A DNA stretch of 64,000 nucleotides, taken from positions 6,380,227 through 6,444,226 of the forward strand of contig NC_066835.1 in assembly GCF_001640805.2 (NCBI RefSeq), given 5' to 3'. The stretch comes from Lates calcarifer (Eukaryota; Chordata; Actinopteri; Centropomidae). Both the position numbers and the translations under genes were made by a program. A model generated the notes under the pieces. The model was not told the DNA's origin, ran no database searches, and saw only the letters and a program-made list of their open reading frames with translations. This document shows, in pieces, positions 45,381-59,300 of this stretch. Numbering within the stretch: the stretch's first letter is position 1; every line of letters begins with the position of its first letter.

Positions 45381-48227
45381 ATGCTGCTCCTACTTCTCTT
45401 CGCCGGCGCTTTTGTTTCCCAAACGGCGGCTCGCTACACCGCTAACTGGACGAGTTTGGACGCCAGACCGCTGCCTTCATGGTACGACGAGGCCAAGCTG
45501 GGGATTTTTATCCACTGGGGCGTGTTTTCCGTCCCCGGCTTTGACAGCGAGTGGTTTTGGTGGCACTGGCAGGGCCAACAGCCTCCCGACCAGAAGTGTG
45601 TGAACTACATGTCCAAGAACTACCCCCCCGGGTTCAGCTATCCGGAGTTTGCGCCCCAGTTCCACGCTCAGTTCTTCAACCCGGGGGAGTGGGCGGATAT
45701 ATTCAAGGCCTCTGGTGCAAAGTAAGTCCAGATAATTTAATGAGACAAACGACAGCTTAACTTCCGGTATTGTCTGATCTATATCTGCAGTGGTTTATCA
45801 AAAACAGTATCACGTTAGGTTTCACTTACACATTCTCTGAATTACAGATATGTCGTCCTGACTGCCAAACATCACGAGGGATTTACTAACTGGGGGTCTC
45901 CAAACTCTTGGAACTGGAATTCTGTTGATACAGGTCCTCACAGGGACCTAGTGGGAGACCTGGGAGAGGCAGTTCGCAACAGGTGGGTCCTCAAATGTTT
46001 TATAATGAAGCCCAAAGAAATGGGTTGTTGCTGGTAGCTGGATGAACAAGGATATATCAAGATTACAGTAAAGGAAAGATTGTTTTGCAACCTCTTCTGT
46101 TCATGTGACATTTACTGCTTTCCTTCTGACACTGATGTTAACTCTGCTCCCTACGTTGCTACTCACACTTCACAACTTGATAGTTTGGGTTAAATTTATA
46201 TCCAGATGCACTGATCCAATATCAGCACTGACATAGTCTTTTAGTTACATTCATCCTATCACAGTGGGCTGCAGACTCTGTGGGCTTTTACTGCCGCAGC
46301 GTCCCTGTCCTCATGTTACTGTACATAAACATGACTCCAGGGAGGAACACAGCTTTTAGATTTGGGGATAAATAGATCACTGTTTTCATATCAGAACTTG
46401 CTATTAGCAGGTACTCTGAGTTGAGGTGTTGGGAGAGAGTTGGCATAGTCTGTCATTAACAACAGATTGTAATTTCTTTATGCAGGTCTTTGCACTATGG
46501 ACTCTACAACTCCTTGTATGAGTGGTTCCACCCTCTCTACCTGACTGACAAGAAGAATGGATTTAAGACACAGACGTTTGTGATGCATAAACTTCTACCA
46601 GAGCTTTATAACATGGTTGTAAGGTGTGTGGTGCTTTTACTGTGTCAGCTGATTTCACTTCAACATGTTTTATTTTCACTTGCACACAATATAGTCAGAT
46701 ATTGTTACATTGGTACGTACCTCTATGAGAGCCTCTATGCCGGCAGTATGTCTGAGCCTTTGCCTTCCTGTTGCCTTGCAGGTACAGACCTGAGGTGATC
46801 TGGTCTGATGGGGACTGGGAAGCACCTGATACCTACTGGAACTCCACCCAGTTCCTGGCCTGGCTCTACAATGACAGCCCCGTTAAAGTAAGTGTATTTA
46901 TGACATAACTGAACAGAACTGAACATAACAGAAATGTTGCAGATGGTATTTTCTTTTTGAATCAAGACATTTAGCGGTTAACTATTTCAGCAAGGTTGTT
47001 AGTACTTATCAGCTCTCCCTTGCTTTAGGATACCGTCGTGACCAATGACAGATGGGGAGCTGGCTGTGCCTGTAAACACGGTGGCTACTACAACTGTGAA
47101 GACAAGTACACTCCAGGCCAGCTGCCCAAGCACAAATGGGAGAAGTGCACATCTGTGGACACGTTTTCCTGGGGATACCGGCGGAACATGAAGATGAATG
47201 AATTGATGAACTTAGCCACCATCATAGAGGTGAAGATGATGTATGATTACCCAATCTGTAATGATAACCAGGCTGTAAGCATTGACTGACTGGTTGTCCT
47301 CCTTCTCCTGCTGCTGTTACAGGATCTGGTTCGCACTGTGGCCCTGGGAGGTAACTACCTTCTGAATGTGGGTCCCACACCTGATGGGATGATCCCTCCT
47401 GTGTTTGAGGAGAGGCTCAGGGGTGTCGGAACCTGGTTAGAGATCAACGGGGAGGCCATCTATGCCTCTAATCCCTGGAGGGTCCAAACAGAGAACACCA
47501 CTGTGCCAATCTGGTAAGATACATGGGAACCAGTCTGTCTGGTATGGTCCACCATAACTGAAATTAACATTTCCAGAAATCTACAGAAAATTCATAAACT
47601 GCATCTCATGATGCATTCAGATGTTGTATAGAGGACAGAGGTGGACAGAAAGTACTATTTACACACTCACTTGAAAGTTTAAAATGGTCTCTCCAAAGCT
47701 TCTTCTGTCAAAGAGCCAAGCATTTTAGGCTTCAGTGCAGAATACAACTAAATACCTGACGTAATCCTGCTTTAGTAATCGATCCAGTGATTTATATGCA
47801 GATTATTGATACAGCTATCATCTGTATCTCATTTTTTTTTAGGTATACATCTAAAGGGACCACTGTGTATGCCATCGTGACAGCCAAACCATCTACACCC
47901 ACAGTGCAGCTGTTGGAACCCAAAACATCAGCATCCACCAAGGTAAAGTGACTGGGACAATGTTTTAGTCTCATAGGAGAACTGAAATTTTCCAACCAGC
48001 TTAGTGACGATGAACTTAGAGAAGGGCATGTGTATGTGAGTCCTTATAAATGAAATACATGAACTGAAATCATAGATTTTTCCCTTGTGCAGGTGACTTT
48101 ATTGGGGAATTCAAAGCCCTTACCCTGGTCCCCAGTCTACCCTAAAGCTGGCCTTATTGTCCTCCTGCCCGAGCTGCCTTACACCCCAGGTCAGGCGTGG
48201 ACACTGAAACTGGACGGCATCCAGTGA
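45381..48227 (+). CDS. fuca1: Alpha-L-fucosidase, fuca1 type, second tandem copy (8 exons, intact)
   Basis: GH29 lysosomal fucosidase. Exons 45381-45721, 45848-45982, 46486-46623, 46782-46887, 47029-47229, 47323-47513, 47843-47942 and 48093-48227 join in phase to give 448 aa, about the length of vertebrate FUCA1. The N-terminus [17 protein letters not shown] is a signal peptide. The barrel carries [47 protein letters not shown] (nucleophile Asp at about residue 214), [19 protein letters not shown] and [10 protein letters not shown]. The C-terminal beta-domain ends in TLKLDGIQ. The exon count of eight matches human FUCA1, so this copy keeps the ancestral structure, including the intron after VVR that the upstream copy lacks. 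It is the better candidate for the housekeeping lysosomal enzyme. Expression is probably under TFEB control through the CLEAR box. Confidence 0.94.
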
Positions 48228-49794
48228 GCATAAACACCTGAAGTCATTAATTTCATAAACTCAGTTCATAAACCCAGGTTTTCATTATGTAAGATAAGAG
48301 GAAACTTATGCACTATAGTTAAAGGGACAACGCTTTGTATTTTTGCCAAAAAAATGAAACAATAGAACACTCCTCTTCAATGATTCCTTTGTTGCTCTGA
48401 CGTTAAATGTGTCACTGCCTCTTGATTATGTTCTTTTTTGATTGAATCTGAATGAAAAACTGAATCTGCTGTTCGGCTTGTGAAACTCTCCTGGCAGCTG
48501 TCTAATTGCTGTTTCAGCTTAGTGTGGTTTGTATGAAAATGAACATTTTTACCTATAAAGCACTTTTTTATTTTTCTACTGTACGCTTCTAAAATGGTGG
48601 GATGAAACATTACTTGATTAGTCTGATGAAGAACTGATTTCATATATAAAGATATATTAAAACACCACTTTCTTCAACTGTTCTCCTTAGTCTGTGGAGT
48701 TTCTGAAACACTGAAGTACCTTAAAGAGGCAGAGTATTCATATCATTTGTCTGGTGACACTTTTAAGCCTCCTTCAGGTCTCATCACTTTGGAAACTTCT
48801 TTCTCATTGCTGCTGTGTTGTACTCAGACCCAATTATGTGTCTGAAAACTCAAACTTTATCCCAATTTCTGTAGTCTCAGATAAGATATACAAACCTCCA
48901 GAGTGCTTTTTAAACATAAGTATGAGTGACTAGGTTTTTTTTTTTTTTCAAATACGCAGCCATGATTTGGGAACAAGATGACTTCAGGATGACTGTTTTG
49001 ATGTTCTGTGCGGCACTTGTTAGCACTTTTATTTTCAGCAATCCTCTTAAGCGCCTCGGGATGACATTCACCTCCCACATTTTTTATATTTTTACTGACT
49101 GCCGACCTTTGATTATAACCTGTTTCTCTCACCCTGAGGCTACTGCTGCGTGTTCCTGAATCTTGTGCTGGATACTTTATATTCAGTAGCAGTAGGTTGT
49201 ATTTGTCAGTGCAATTCTGTGCCAAAACTGTTGTGTGAATAGACAAAAATATCCCCTCAATGTGTCGGTCCGAGTTAAGACCTGACTGGGAAGAGGATAC
49301 CCACAGGGATTGTGCGTTTAACTCAGAATGCCAGCAGTAAATTGCTCTCTGTCCTCTCTTTTAACCTTCTTTAATAGGTGTATGTGGTCTGCTTGGTATT
49401 TGCATTGCAAATTCCTTTAAGCAGAGAGAGGGAGAGACAGAGAGAGAAAATGGAAGTTTTTTTGGAAAATCCTTTTCTTTGACCTCTACTTTGCATTTTT
49501 AATGTGTGCTGTCCAGGTGGGCATGTCTGCATTTCAAATAATATACATCTACTTAGTCATTCAGTCGTATGTTTAATCTTAAATTATTTTATCACCAAAG
49601 GGATGAGTTAAAGCTTAAGAGACATTTACCTTGATACATGGTAAATTAAGACAGACAATGACATTTAAAGAAGCTATTATTTCTCCCTGATATACATTTC
49701 CCTTTGCTTGCACATTTTGTTTTAAAGGCCCTGAAACAGTTTTTTCTTAATCAGTCTCTGCTATCAGCGTGACATCCTGTATAAACACAGTTTT

Positions 49795-50000
49795 CTGTTA
49801 AAGGGACAGTTCACTGACGTGCCATTTATTACATGAGAGGATTACCACTCTCATATCTGTCAGTATATATAAGGCTATACAGCTAGTGACCATGTAGCTT
49901 AGCTTAGCACAAAGACTGGAAACAGGGAGAGTTGGCCTGGCTCTGTTTATAGGTAGGATATCAGTTACCTCTGTGGACCATTCAGGGTTTAGCAACATTT
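49795..50000 (+). repeat. Teleost MITE-like repeat ('GCTTAGCTTAGCACAAAGAC')
   Basis: The segment contains 'AAAGGGACAGTTCACTGACG', 'AGCTTAGCTTAGCACAAAGA' and 'TGGAAACAGGGAGAGTTGGC', the signature of a very common fish dispersed repeat. Related sequence in the opposite orientation lies in a dlgap3 intron at about 60870-61275. Confidence 0.75.
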
Positions 50001-53000
50001 GAGCAAGAATCTGTGGGGACACAGAAAATCGACACCAAAAAAAAAAGACACAGGAGACACAGCACCCCTTGTTTAACTCGCTAAAATAGCTTTATAATAA
50101 TCATATTAATAGTAATAATATTAGCCATTAGAAAATGTTTTGACAACGTTGACAGTGTTACATTCTGTGTTGGGGTAAACCACGTCACAGTGTGCCATCT
50201 CTCTGGGCTTCAGCGCTATCAGACGTGCTCCTTTGACACATCTAGTTCCATAAAACAGACGAGATCAATAAATAAATTTGTATGTACAAATATGAGAACC
50301 ACAACACAACAAACAGAATCATGATTTACACTTCACTGTGCAACACCCTCCGTTGTCCGTCACATACTCAGAAGACTGCATCTCCCGGTCACCACGGTGT
50401 TCTCATGCATCTTGTGTGTAAGTTCATATCTTATGGCATCGCTATTGCTATATGCTCCAGTCAGTTCCTTTTACAGGAGGAAAAACAAAAGTATTTCATG
50501 TTTATATGTACAATATGCTGTCTTGGCACTGAATCAAATGTGTATAAAACAAGAGAACTCAAGGATAAAGCAGAGCTTAAAGACAGAAAAGCTCGCTGTA
50601 TCAAACCCGTCTGATTAAAAATCATGTTGTTCGGTGAGGAATACAAGAAAGAGATGAAAGAGGAGGACAGGTGGAGAGAGTAGAGAGCGAGGGGCTATTT
50701 AGTTTTTGCTACATTACTGTATAGAGTAGAACACAGAGAGCGGAGAGTCTGTCTCAGTTTGATGTCTACGTTTTTTTCCTCCTCTGGCAGAACTAAGAGT
50801 TCAGAGTGGAATAAAAGCACATGGAGAAAGAAGGTCTTATGTTTGGATCTTCCTTTCAGTCCATCTGTTCCAACGCTTACTTTCCTCTTTTGGTGATCGG
50901 AGCGTCCATCATTGATCCCAGAGAAAAATGTCTTCCCAGAGCTATTGTCAGTTTGCTTTTCTTCTACTCCATCTCCTTAGTAGCAGCGATTTAAGACTTG
51001 TCATTAGTGTCAACTATTTTTTCGTTATTGTACACAAGACTTGCCCTTGAATACAGAACAATGTTTACCCATAGCTATAACTGACAACACCATTTATAAT
51101 AATGAGAGTGATGGCAATAATTAATCCTTTAATGACAATAATCATACTAATAATAATCATATTGTAATAACAATATATGTAATATTGAGAAGAGCAATGT
51201 CCATTGGCAACATGTATTTACAGTTTTGTAAACGTGAGGGTGGCAGGGTATTATTTTTTTGTTAATTACACAGTAATTGCTCAGTTGTCTCTGACCCACA
51301 TGGTTACCTGTGTGTGCACTGTAGAGCAACATTACAGTGTTAACACACGCACACACATACACAAACAGTACAAATGCACTTACACCTCAGTGCTAAAGGC
51401 ACATTGGAGTTTCAGTTAAACATCTTGGGTGCGAGCTGCTGTGGAGGCAGAGGGAAATAAAACCTCTGTGAGGAGAACCACAAATGTACTCTTATATGTA
51501 TGTAATATAATCTTAAAGTTTGGTCAAATACAAATTAGTATTGAAGTTATAATCCTTAAGATTAAGGATCTCTAAATGACAGTTCTCGTTATTAGTATCT
51601 GCCATTGACGTGTTAGGCTGAAATACAAATCCCTTCCCATGCACAACATCATTGATGTCAGCCATAATAATCAAGTTTTTATCCAAATGAAGTGCAAATT
51701 TTAACCAAATCTTCCAGAAAATCAGCAAAGGAAAATGATTATTAACCATTTTGCAATTGGGTGTTGAGTGCATCAAGACAGAACAGTTCTCTAGTTGGGT
51801 GCCATTAAACCACTGCAGAAAAAGATGATATAACTAAAAGACTCCCAGATGATGGAAAACAATGTAAAAAACTTTTTTTATTTGTTTTTTATGTTTTTCT
51901 TGTATAAATTTGTATACATTTACGGTCTGCTTAACTGGTTCACACATCTGATATTTTCATCTGCTGCTACTTTTTTTTGTCTCAGTAGAGCATATGCTTC
52001 ACATACGTCACAATTAATTCACTGTCTGTTTCAATCGCACTTTGCCAGATTTTATTTTCACAGATACACTGACATTTGCACCTCAGTCGCATGTGAACCT
52101 TTTTGCGATATTCATACCTTGCTTTCTTATTCGCAAATTAAAAATGCATGTAAAAATAGGTGGATGAGAACACACTTACTTCAGCTAGTTACTGCTAAAG
52201 CTATCCCAACTTTTCCTACTGTTAATACTTATTTGCTAGATAGTCAAATGTATTCAACTGCTGACCGTGATTGTTCGAAAGGCAAAATGCGACAAGGTCA
52301 TGGTCATTTTTGCCACTTGTATTTGACAGTGTTCAGTTTTAAACAATGGAACAAGAGGAAACTGCCCCAGTAACTGAGCTGGAAAAACAGGTTCCTCCTG
52401 TGACTTTATTTTTTCCTCCAGAGCAGCTCTGCCACTGAAAAATGTCAAACTCAAACTCAAATCTGCTGCTACAACATCCCTCCTGCTTCACTTTGTTGCA
52501 GATGCACAATATACAGCACATACACATTGGCTACAATTGAGCTCTTGCTTCATCCAACACCTCCTTCAAGCGCCTTCAACTGCTGCTGCTCTCCAGTCTC
52601 TGAAAAATGGCTACTAGAGAATCTGGGCTCAAACGACTAGTGCATTCCCCCTTTTCGTTCAGAGAATATGGACAACGTTCCTGTGGCACTGGTCTGGTCC
52701 TGTGTTTTCAGGGTCCGTCGGTTGTGTGGTGCTAGAGAATCCCCTGAGGGCAGAGGCCTGGGTCAGGGGTTGGAGACACTGCTGCTAGAAACTGAGGTAC
52801 TCGGAGTTGACTTGTCCGTCTGGCTGTCCACGTGGGGTTTTTGCACTTCTAGAAAGAGGTGAAAGGGTTCATATAGTCGTCTGGCGTGTTGGTGAGTGCT
52901 CGGATCATGTTTGTACAACTATACACCCAGGTGCTGTTATTAGCTGAGGCCCCTGTATTTATACTGTGCAGATATACCGTATAGTAGGACAGATGGATAG

Positions 53001-53915
53001 GTAAAATACTGAACAGAAAAGTATGGAAACCACAACCACCAAAAAGTGTGTTTGCAATGGACCTGTTTCAAGGCAAGGTGGCTGGCTAACACCTCAACTT
53101 GTGATCAAAAGTATAGAGGAGAAAGTCAGCGAGAACTGAAGAAGTAGTCATGGTTGCTACCGTGGATAAATATCCAACAAAGCCTCCTTGATTCCTGGTG
53201 TCTCTGAAGGCCGAAATGGAAAGACCTTGCCATCCCTCTGCCTGTACGTTTGAGGATTTTGAGGGTGGAGTCAAGAGTCCTTCACAGTGGAGTAACAGTA
53301 TAAAAGCAGGTCTTTGTGCTTTGTTTGATGAGGGCTGCGTCGCTCGCCACTGAGATGTTGTCAAGTTTGAAGGGAACAGAGGAGAAGAGATGATGGGGAT
53401 AAAAGGCTGTTCCGCAGCCCACACCGCTGCAAATGAATTAAACATGATGTCTGATTCTGAGCCCTTTTTTTCATTGCCAGGGCAGCTAGTTTTACACGAA
53501 GGTTGTTAAATTGAGCTGTTGAGATTCAAATCGAAACACTGATTGCTGTCTGAAGGTTGCCAGTATCACTGTCCTCCAAGGATATAATCTTTGTACAAAG
53601 AAGTGACTCGTTGAAATAACTGCATTGTAAAATCTTGTCAATTTTCTTTTTTTCCGATCACAAAAAAGGTTTACAAGCTACAAAATTTGCTTTTCCTTTT
53701 ATCAGTCAAAAACGAGATTCTGCTAAATTTGCCATAAAACATGCAGTATTAACAAAATCTGCCAGTCTTATGTGTGTATTGCAAGTGGAAGTGAGGGAGA
53801 CAAATGATGGCATGTCAGTATGATAAAAACATTTTCTTTAACAATATTCTCTGCAGATTTTATACTTTTCTATTTACATATCTTTCTCTCTTTCCCTACC
53901 GCTCTCTCTCTCTCT

Positions 53916-53921
53916 GTCTCT

Positions 53922-53986
<65 letters not shown>

Positions 53987-53992
53987 AGAGAC

Positions 53993-54073
<81 letters not shown>

Positions 54074-54075
54074 TA
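53916..54075. repeat. Compound palindromic AT / GT-AT-AC microsatellite
   Basis: Two adjacent inverted repeats. In the first, GTCTCTCC (53916-53923) and GGAGAGAC (53985-53992) flank about 60 bp of alternating AT. In the second, a (GT) run (54006-54030), an (AT) run (54031-54048) and an (AC) run (54049-54072) form one long palindrome. Both can fold into hairpins. ORFs through this region (Tyr-Ile and Thr-His repeats) are artefacts. Confidence 0.9.
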
Positions 54076-56343
54076 TACTGTAAACTGTGTTCAAAGGAAA
54101 CCTCCACACATAGCTGGTTAGGCACATGTAGTTGGTTCTAAAGAGGAAGTACAGGGAGGGGATACAGCAGTATATGTTGTTAGAACCACAGATAGATATA
54201 CAGTAGGCCTAAGGAGGATCATACTTGGCAATTAACGCTCTTGCCAGTTATACCCTGTGAACCTGACCCAGCACTGACAAACTGAAGATAATAATAATAA
54301 TCATTTGAAATTCTTTTTCACATGTACTGAGTCTGGATATGCCACACAGCTGTAGTATCACACAATGCTATAATCTATTGTAATAATACTTTAGTATTTC
54401 ACATTTGATATATGCTTTTTTTGTACATATTACTGTACTCAATAGTCTCTACTAATCTAGAAATGTAGATTATATTATAAAATATACATCTCCCATTAAA
54501 ATATCCCATTTTGCCAACACATTCCATCCAAATTTTAGAAAACAAATAAACAGGTCATGCTAAAAGATTCTTATACTTTGTGTTTTTTTTCCTCTCTCTC
54601 TTTTTTGTCTTTAAAATGGCTGATTTGGACTTTTTAGCACTCAGCGGGCTTCATCACACTTTCCTAACGACACACAGCCCTTCATGTTCACACTACACAC
54701 ACTCGCACAAGCCTGTACACAATGTCCGTATATAAACTACTTAAATAAGAAATTTGTGTTCTGACATAAACTTGTAAATGAGATCCTTTCAAAAGCTTTT
54801 CATATCATGCTACACTTCAGTCAGTGGAAATACCAGATAAAAAAAGAGGAAGGGGAAGGAACACATAGTGCAACAAACATACATTAGAAGGGAGCTACAT
54901 ACAATATGACTCCTCTTGTTTTCGTTCGATCAGAGGACTTGTTCCTTCTTTCATCAGCAGTGTGTGTGAAACTGTGTGAGGATTATACTTCAATTTAGGC
55001 AAGCGGATTCTACTGACTTTCTACTGACTCTCTTAACTTTTTACTTTGTGATCCACTGCCATCTTAATTATGCAAAAACACCATGGGAAAGTCCACTAAA
55101 ACAATATCCATTAAAATAAAACAGGAAACACACTGTGTGTCAAGGGAAAGAAGTGGGGGTGGGGGGTAATAATAAAGAAACTGATCTTCTGTCATGGCTG
55201 TTTCATCAGGGCGTCTGTTAATTTCTGACTGAGGTGGAAATATCTCTCTGCAGACCACTGTTGTTGGTTTGGGTCCACATTTGACCACTTGGTGGTGCTA
55301 TAGTCTCACAGTGAAATGGAGGCCTTCTCAGTAAAGTCCTGAAAAGCCACCAAAATTTATTCACCTAAAAATTCCCAGCAACCCCACCCCTGAACACTTG
55401 AAACTTCAGAAAGACTACATAAAAAGCAAACTGCTCTTTTTTTTCTTTTCCTGTTTTTTTTGTCTGTGATGCTCTCTAGCTGTCAAGGCTGTGATGCTAT
55501 ACTGCAGAAGCTCCTTTTGGCAAACATGAGTGTGCACACTATGTACAAATAGCACTTGCACATTCAAACAGCCTCACTACTGAGTGCCGAGGGTGGTCGA
55601 TGGATACGCGGGACGTGAGGAGTGAAGGAGAGGGACAGAGAATTATTTCATATTCTTTGACTGAGTGCCTGGGTGTACAGATGGCACCTCGGTGAAAGGT
55701 GCCAGCTGTAGTTGGCCGACTACGCTTGGAGGATGTTCTTTGGGGACTGCCAACATCTGACTTTAAGGGCATTTAAACTGATGGCGAGAAATTCATCCAT
55801 GTTTATTCATCCATACTGGTAGCATCGGTGAAGAGTATGGATACGTCTTGTTGTGAATCTGCTGCAAATGGCGTCAGGGATCCATTCGGGGAGATTCTGT
55901 CAGAGGTTTTGTGCCTGTTAAGCCCTTTATTTTCAGTGATGGAGAAGTGCTAGGTGAACACGCACAGGCATGCTACTACTGCGTGAACCTCTGCTGCCTA
56001 GTGTTATAAAAATGGACTGTTTCTTCTCAGCCAACATGGGAAAAAAAAAGAAATTCAGAGTTAAAAAGGTCTGTAACTAATATCTGCTAGCTACCATTTC
56101 AGGTCTAGGCCTCTGTGCAGTAAAATGTCCAAATTTCAAGACACTAAAATGGCTGTCATTGCTTGTTTAATGAGCAAGATATCTGAATTCGCAGTTGTGG
56201 TAAGTGAACTAATGGGAATGCAGAGGGAAGGTAGCAGATAAACAGCAACGACCCACAGAGGATCCAAAACTAGGCGCAGGTCTGCTTCGCAGGGGTGAGG
56301 GATGAGTGAGGAGGTGGAGTGGGGAGATGCCGCAGCCTTGCGT

Positions 56344-59300
56344 TTAGAGCCGAGTCTGGGCTTCGGGGATGTAGATCTCGATGCTGTCGGCGCTCTCCGT
56401 GGCCGAGTTCTGCCTGAAGGAGGCGGTTCTCTTGGTCTGCAGCAGCCTCCTCCTCGCTTCTGTCCTCTGACGGTCCCCGAGGTCCAGGGACTTCTCCCTG
56501 ATGGGCAGGGTGTGTCCGCCCACACGGGGCACCACCAGTCCTCCCGACCCACCTCCTCCGGCGGCCGCGTCCCCAACGCTATCGGCCCGGAGGCTGCCAC
56601 TCACCCCACCCACTGGCTTCTTTGGTAAGGGAGGAGGAAGCTTCTTGTCCTCCTATCCCATCGATGATGAGACACAGATTTAAGATGCAGACGGACAGTG
56701 GATTTATTGTGTCGGGTGGGGAAAACAATGGTTTTAGAAGGTTGTGTGAAAGGAATCCCATGCAGAAAAAGTGGAGATATTGGGAGAAACAAAGAGAATG
56801 AGAAACAAAGGGAAAACCCACAGACAAAAAGGGTCAAATTCAAGAGTGGAAAGAGAGGAATCATGGACCGGCCCATCAGCAAAAAAAAAAAAAAAAAAAA
56901 AAACAACAAAAAAAGTCAGCAAAAAGCATCTCAACATGCATCGGCATCAGGTGACAAAAAAATGGGAAATGAAATGGGAAAGGAAAAGGTAACAAAAAAT
57001 GTAAAAACAACAAGAAGAAAGGAGAGATAATTGTTAGTTTGTTATCAAGAATAATGTAGTTGATCAGTGAGTAGTCTAACCTTAATAGACAATAATGTGA
57101 CATGTACTTTCTTCTATCTGACCAGCTACAGTAAATGGAAAAATGCAATTAGAGTACTTTCTAGCAGTTTAAGACTCCACTGTCTCGTGGGCAGCTCAGC
57201 TCAGTTCCTCTTGCTGTTGTGTATTTTCACAGCCTGCAAAGGCTTGGAGGGCACGGCCATCTGCGCTACTCTTCTGCACATTGCCATCTTAGCTCTCAGG
57301 GGTTGCTGAAGGGAAACCAGGGCTGTTTGGATCCCCGGACCTCTCACCTTCTTTTCAGGTGGGAGCCTCCAACCAGAGTCCTTGAGCCTCTGGAGGTCCT
57401 GAAACTTGACCCTGACGTCCTCTATGTTGAGCTGGAGCAGGTCCCAGAAGCCTGCCAGGTCCTGAGAGGTGGGCTGGGGGTAGGCCGATGGGTCCTGGGG
57501 CGGGCAGGGGGACGGAATATGACACGTGACGGGTGACAAAGTCATATACAAGGATTTGTGAAAGACAGGATGTTACGCAGGACTGATTTCTTATGTTTGC
57601 GCAGCCAAGCTAATTGTGCCCTTAATGACAGCGAATCTCGGCAAAACCATGCACCATATGTAATGTGTGTTGTCGTGATTTTGTGTGCAATCACACATAC
57701 TCACCACACTTTGTTGGCAGAGGCGGAAGAACTGCTGGACTTTCTGAGACATGAGCATCTGGGCGCTGCCAACTGCATTACGGATCAGCTCAAGAACTGG
57801 GGAGGAAAGAACACATAAATAGTTTCACAAATCCAAGAATTATTTATCGTTTATCTCCAATCTTTTCGATCCACCTCCCAAACTCACTCTCCTCTGGCAG
57901 TTCGTTCTCTTCAGCCTCTCTCTCCATGTTCTGGCACCAGCCCTCCATCCTCTCCACCTCTGTCTGCAGGAGACGTAAGAAGAACTCTCCGTCTCTCATG
58001 CAGGGCGAGGCTCGGCCCGAGTCGGGCAGGCTCCGGGGCCCCTCGAGGGACGGCGTCCCCGCCCAGGCTCGCTCAGCGGTGATGGGCAGAGGGGAGTGGG
58101 AGCGTGGAGGCAAGTGCGGGTGCTGGTGAGGCCGCGGGTCCGCCTCAGTGGTGTAGCCACTCTGGATAAAGTCCTGGGATAACAGAGGAGGGGACTGTTT
58201 GGACATGTGGTATTTGAAGCATCAGTAATGGGTTCTGATTTAGCAAAGACATTTCCATTGCTAACCTTCTGTTCACTGACACCCACTCTCTATCACAGGG
58301 AATGAAAGAACATAATTAGGACAACTGCACCAAACAATCCCACATTCAGTAATGGAACGAGGGGGACCTTGTCACTGTCTCCTGCATTATAAGTTAGTGA
58401 CACAATGTGGACACAGTTACTGCAGGGAATGCACAATATATATGAATATATGAATGGCTGAAATCCAATGGTGAGCTATAAATCAAACTCTGTGTCATAA
58501 GTTAACCTTTGCATCGACCATACATTTGGTCTCACTGTAATTAATTTATGTGAATTAGAAAAAGAATGCTGTTTTAAGGTTCCCTGTTTAAAGTTTAATG
58601 GTTCCCTGTGGAGTTTTTGACCACTAGTAATGCTGTTGAGCAGTTTTTAATCAGGTCCTCCTTATGTTTGTATCTTGTGCACATGCACAGAAATGCACTT
58701 CTGCCAAAGGGTTCATGCCATGTCACTGATTTACAGCTTGTGGCAATAATACAACAAGAAATGTGTCAGTAAGGCAGGGGAATATAGGGGACTGTTAATG
58801 GAGCACTACAACCACAGAGGCGAGGGTCTTGCGACTAACAAGGGTAACCAAACTAACACTACTTACTAGCAAGCTTATATGCTAGCATGTTTACTGCTAG
58901 CTCACGAATACTGGCTGTGCAAGTGATCTAATCTAATAAACCACTTTGTCAGCGTTGTTTTATTAGTTTCTGTTTAAAAAAACGATTCAAAGGATCAATT
59001 TCTGGATAAATTCATTACTGAAAATGATGTTGTCTTTTTACAACTCTGGCATTGTGCAGTTTCATCTTCATTATCTGATATTTCTCCAGGCAGACATTCT
59101 GGTGGAAGACTTTTGCTGGATGACAGACCCACATCGTAAAGAAATTGAGACGTAATTTATAATGAAGGGATTGATTAACTGGAGGTTCTTTTGCATGAAT
59201 ATTCATGAAGAGTTTAATGTCATATTTTGGAGGATGGTCGCTACAGGTCTTAGGGTATATTTCTTTCATAATTATGAGTGTAGGGAAACGAAGCAGGTTG

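Larger units (their letters stand above)
48240..56340. other. Noncoding interval between fucosidase and dlgap3
   Basis: No gene recognised on either strand. ORFs are short and without family resemblance. The right part probably includes the dlgap3 3' UTR (minus strand), whose end I cannot place. It contains one dispersed repeat (49795-50000) and a large AT/GT/AC array (53916-54075). The 52.5-53.5 kb part is more complex in sequence, but I see no exon there. Confidence 0.45.

Noticed and set aside
56698..57148. Lys-rich and Phe-rich ORFs around a poly-A run
   Set aside because: They lie in the last dlgap3 intron and derive from the A homopolymer at 56881-56903.
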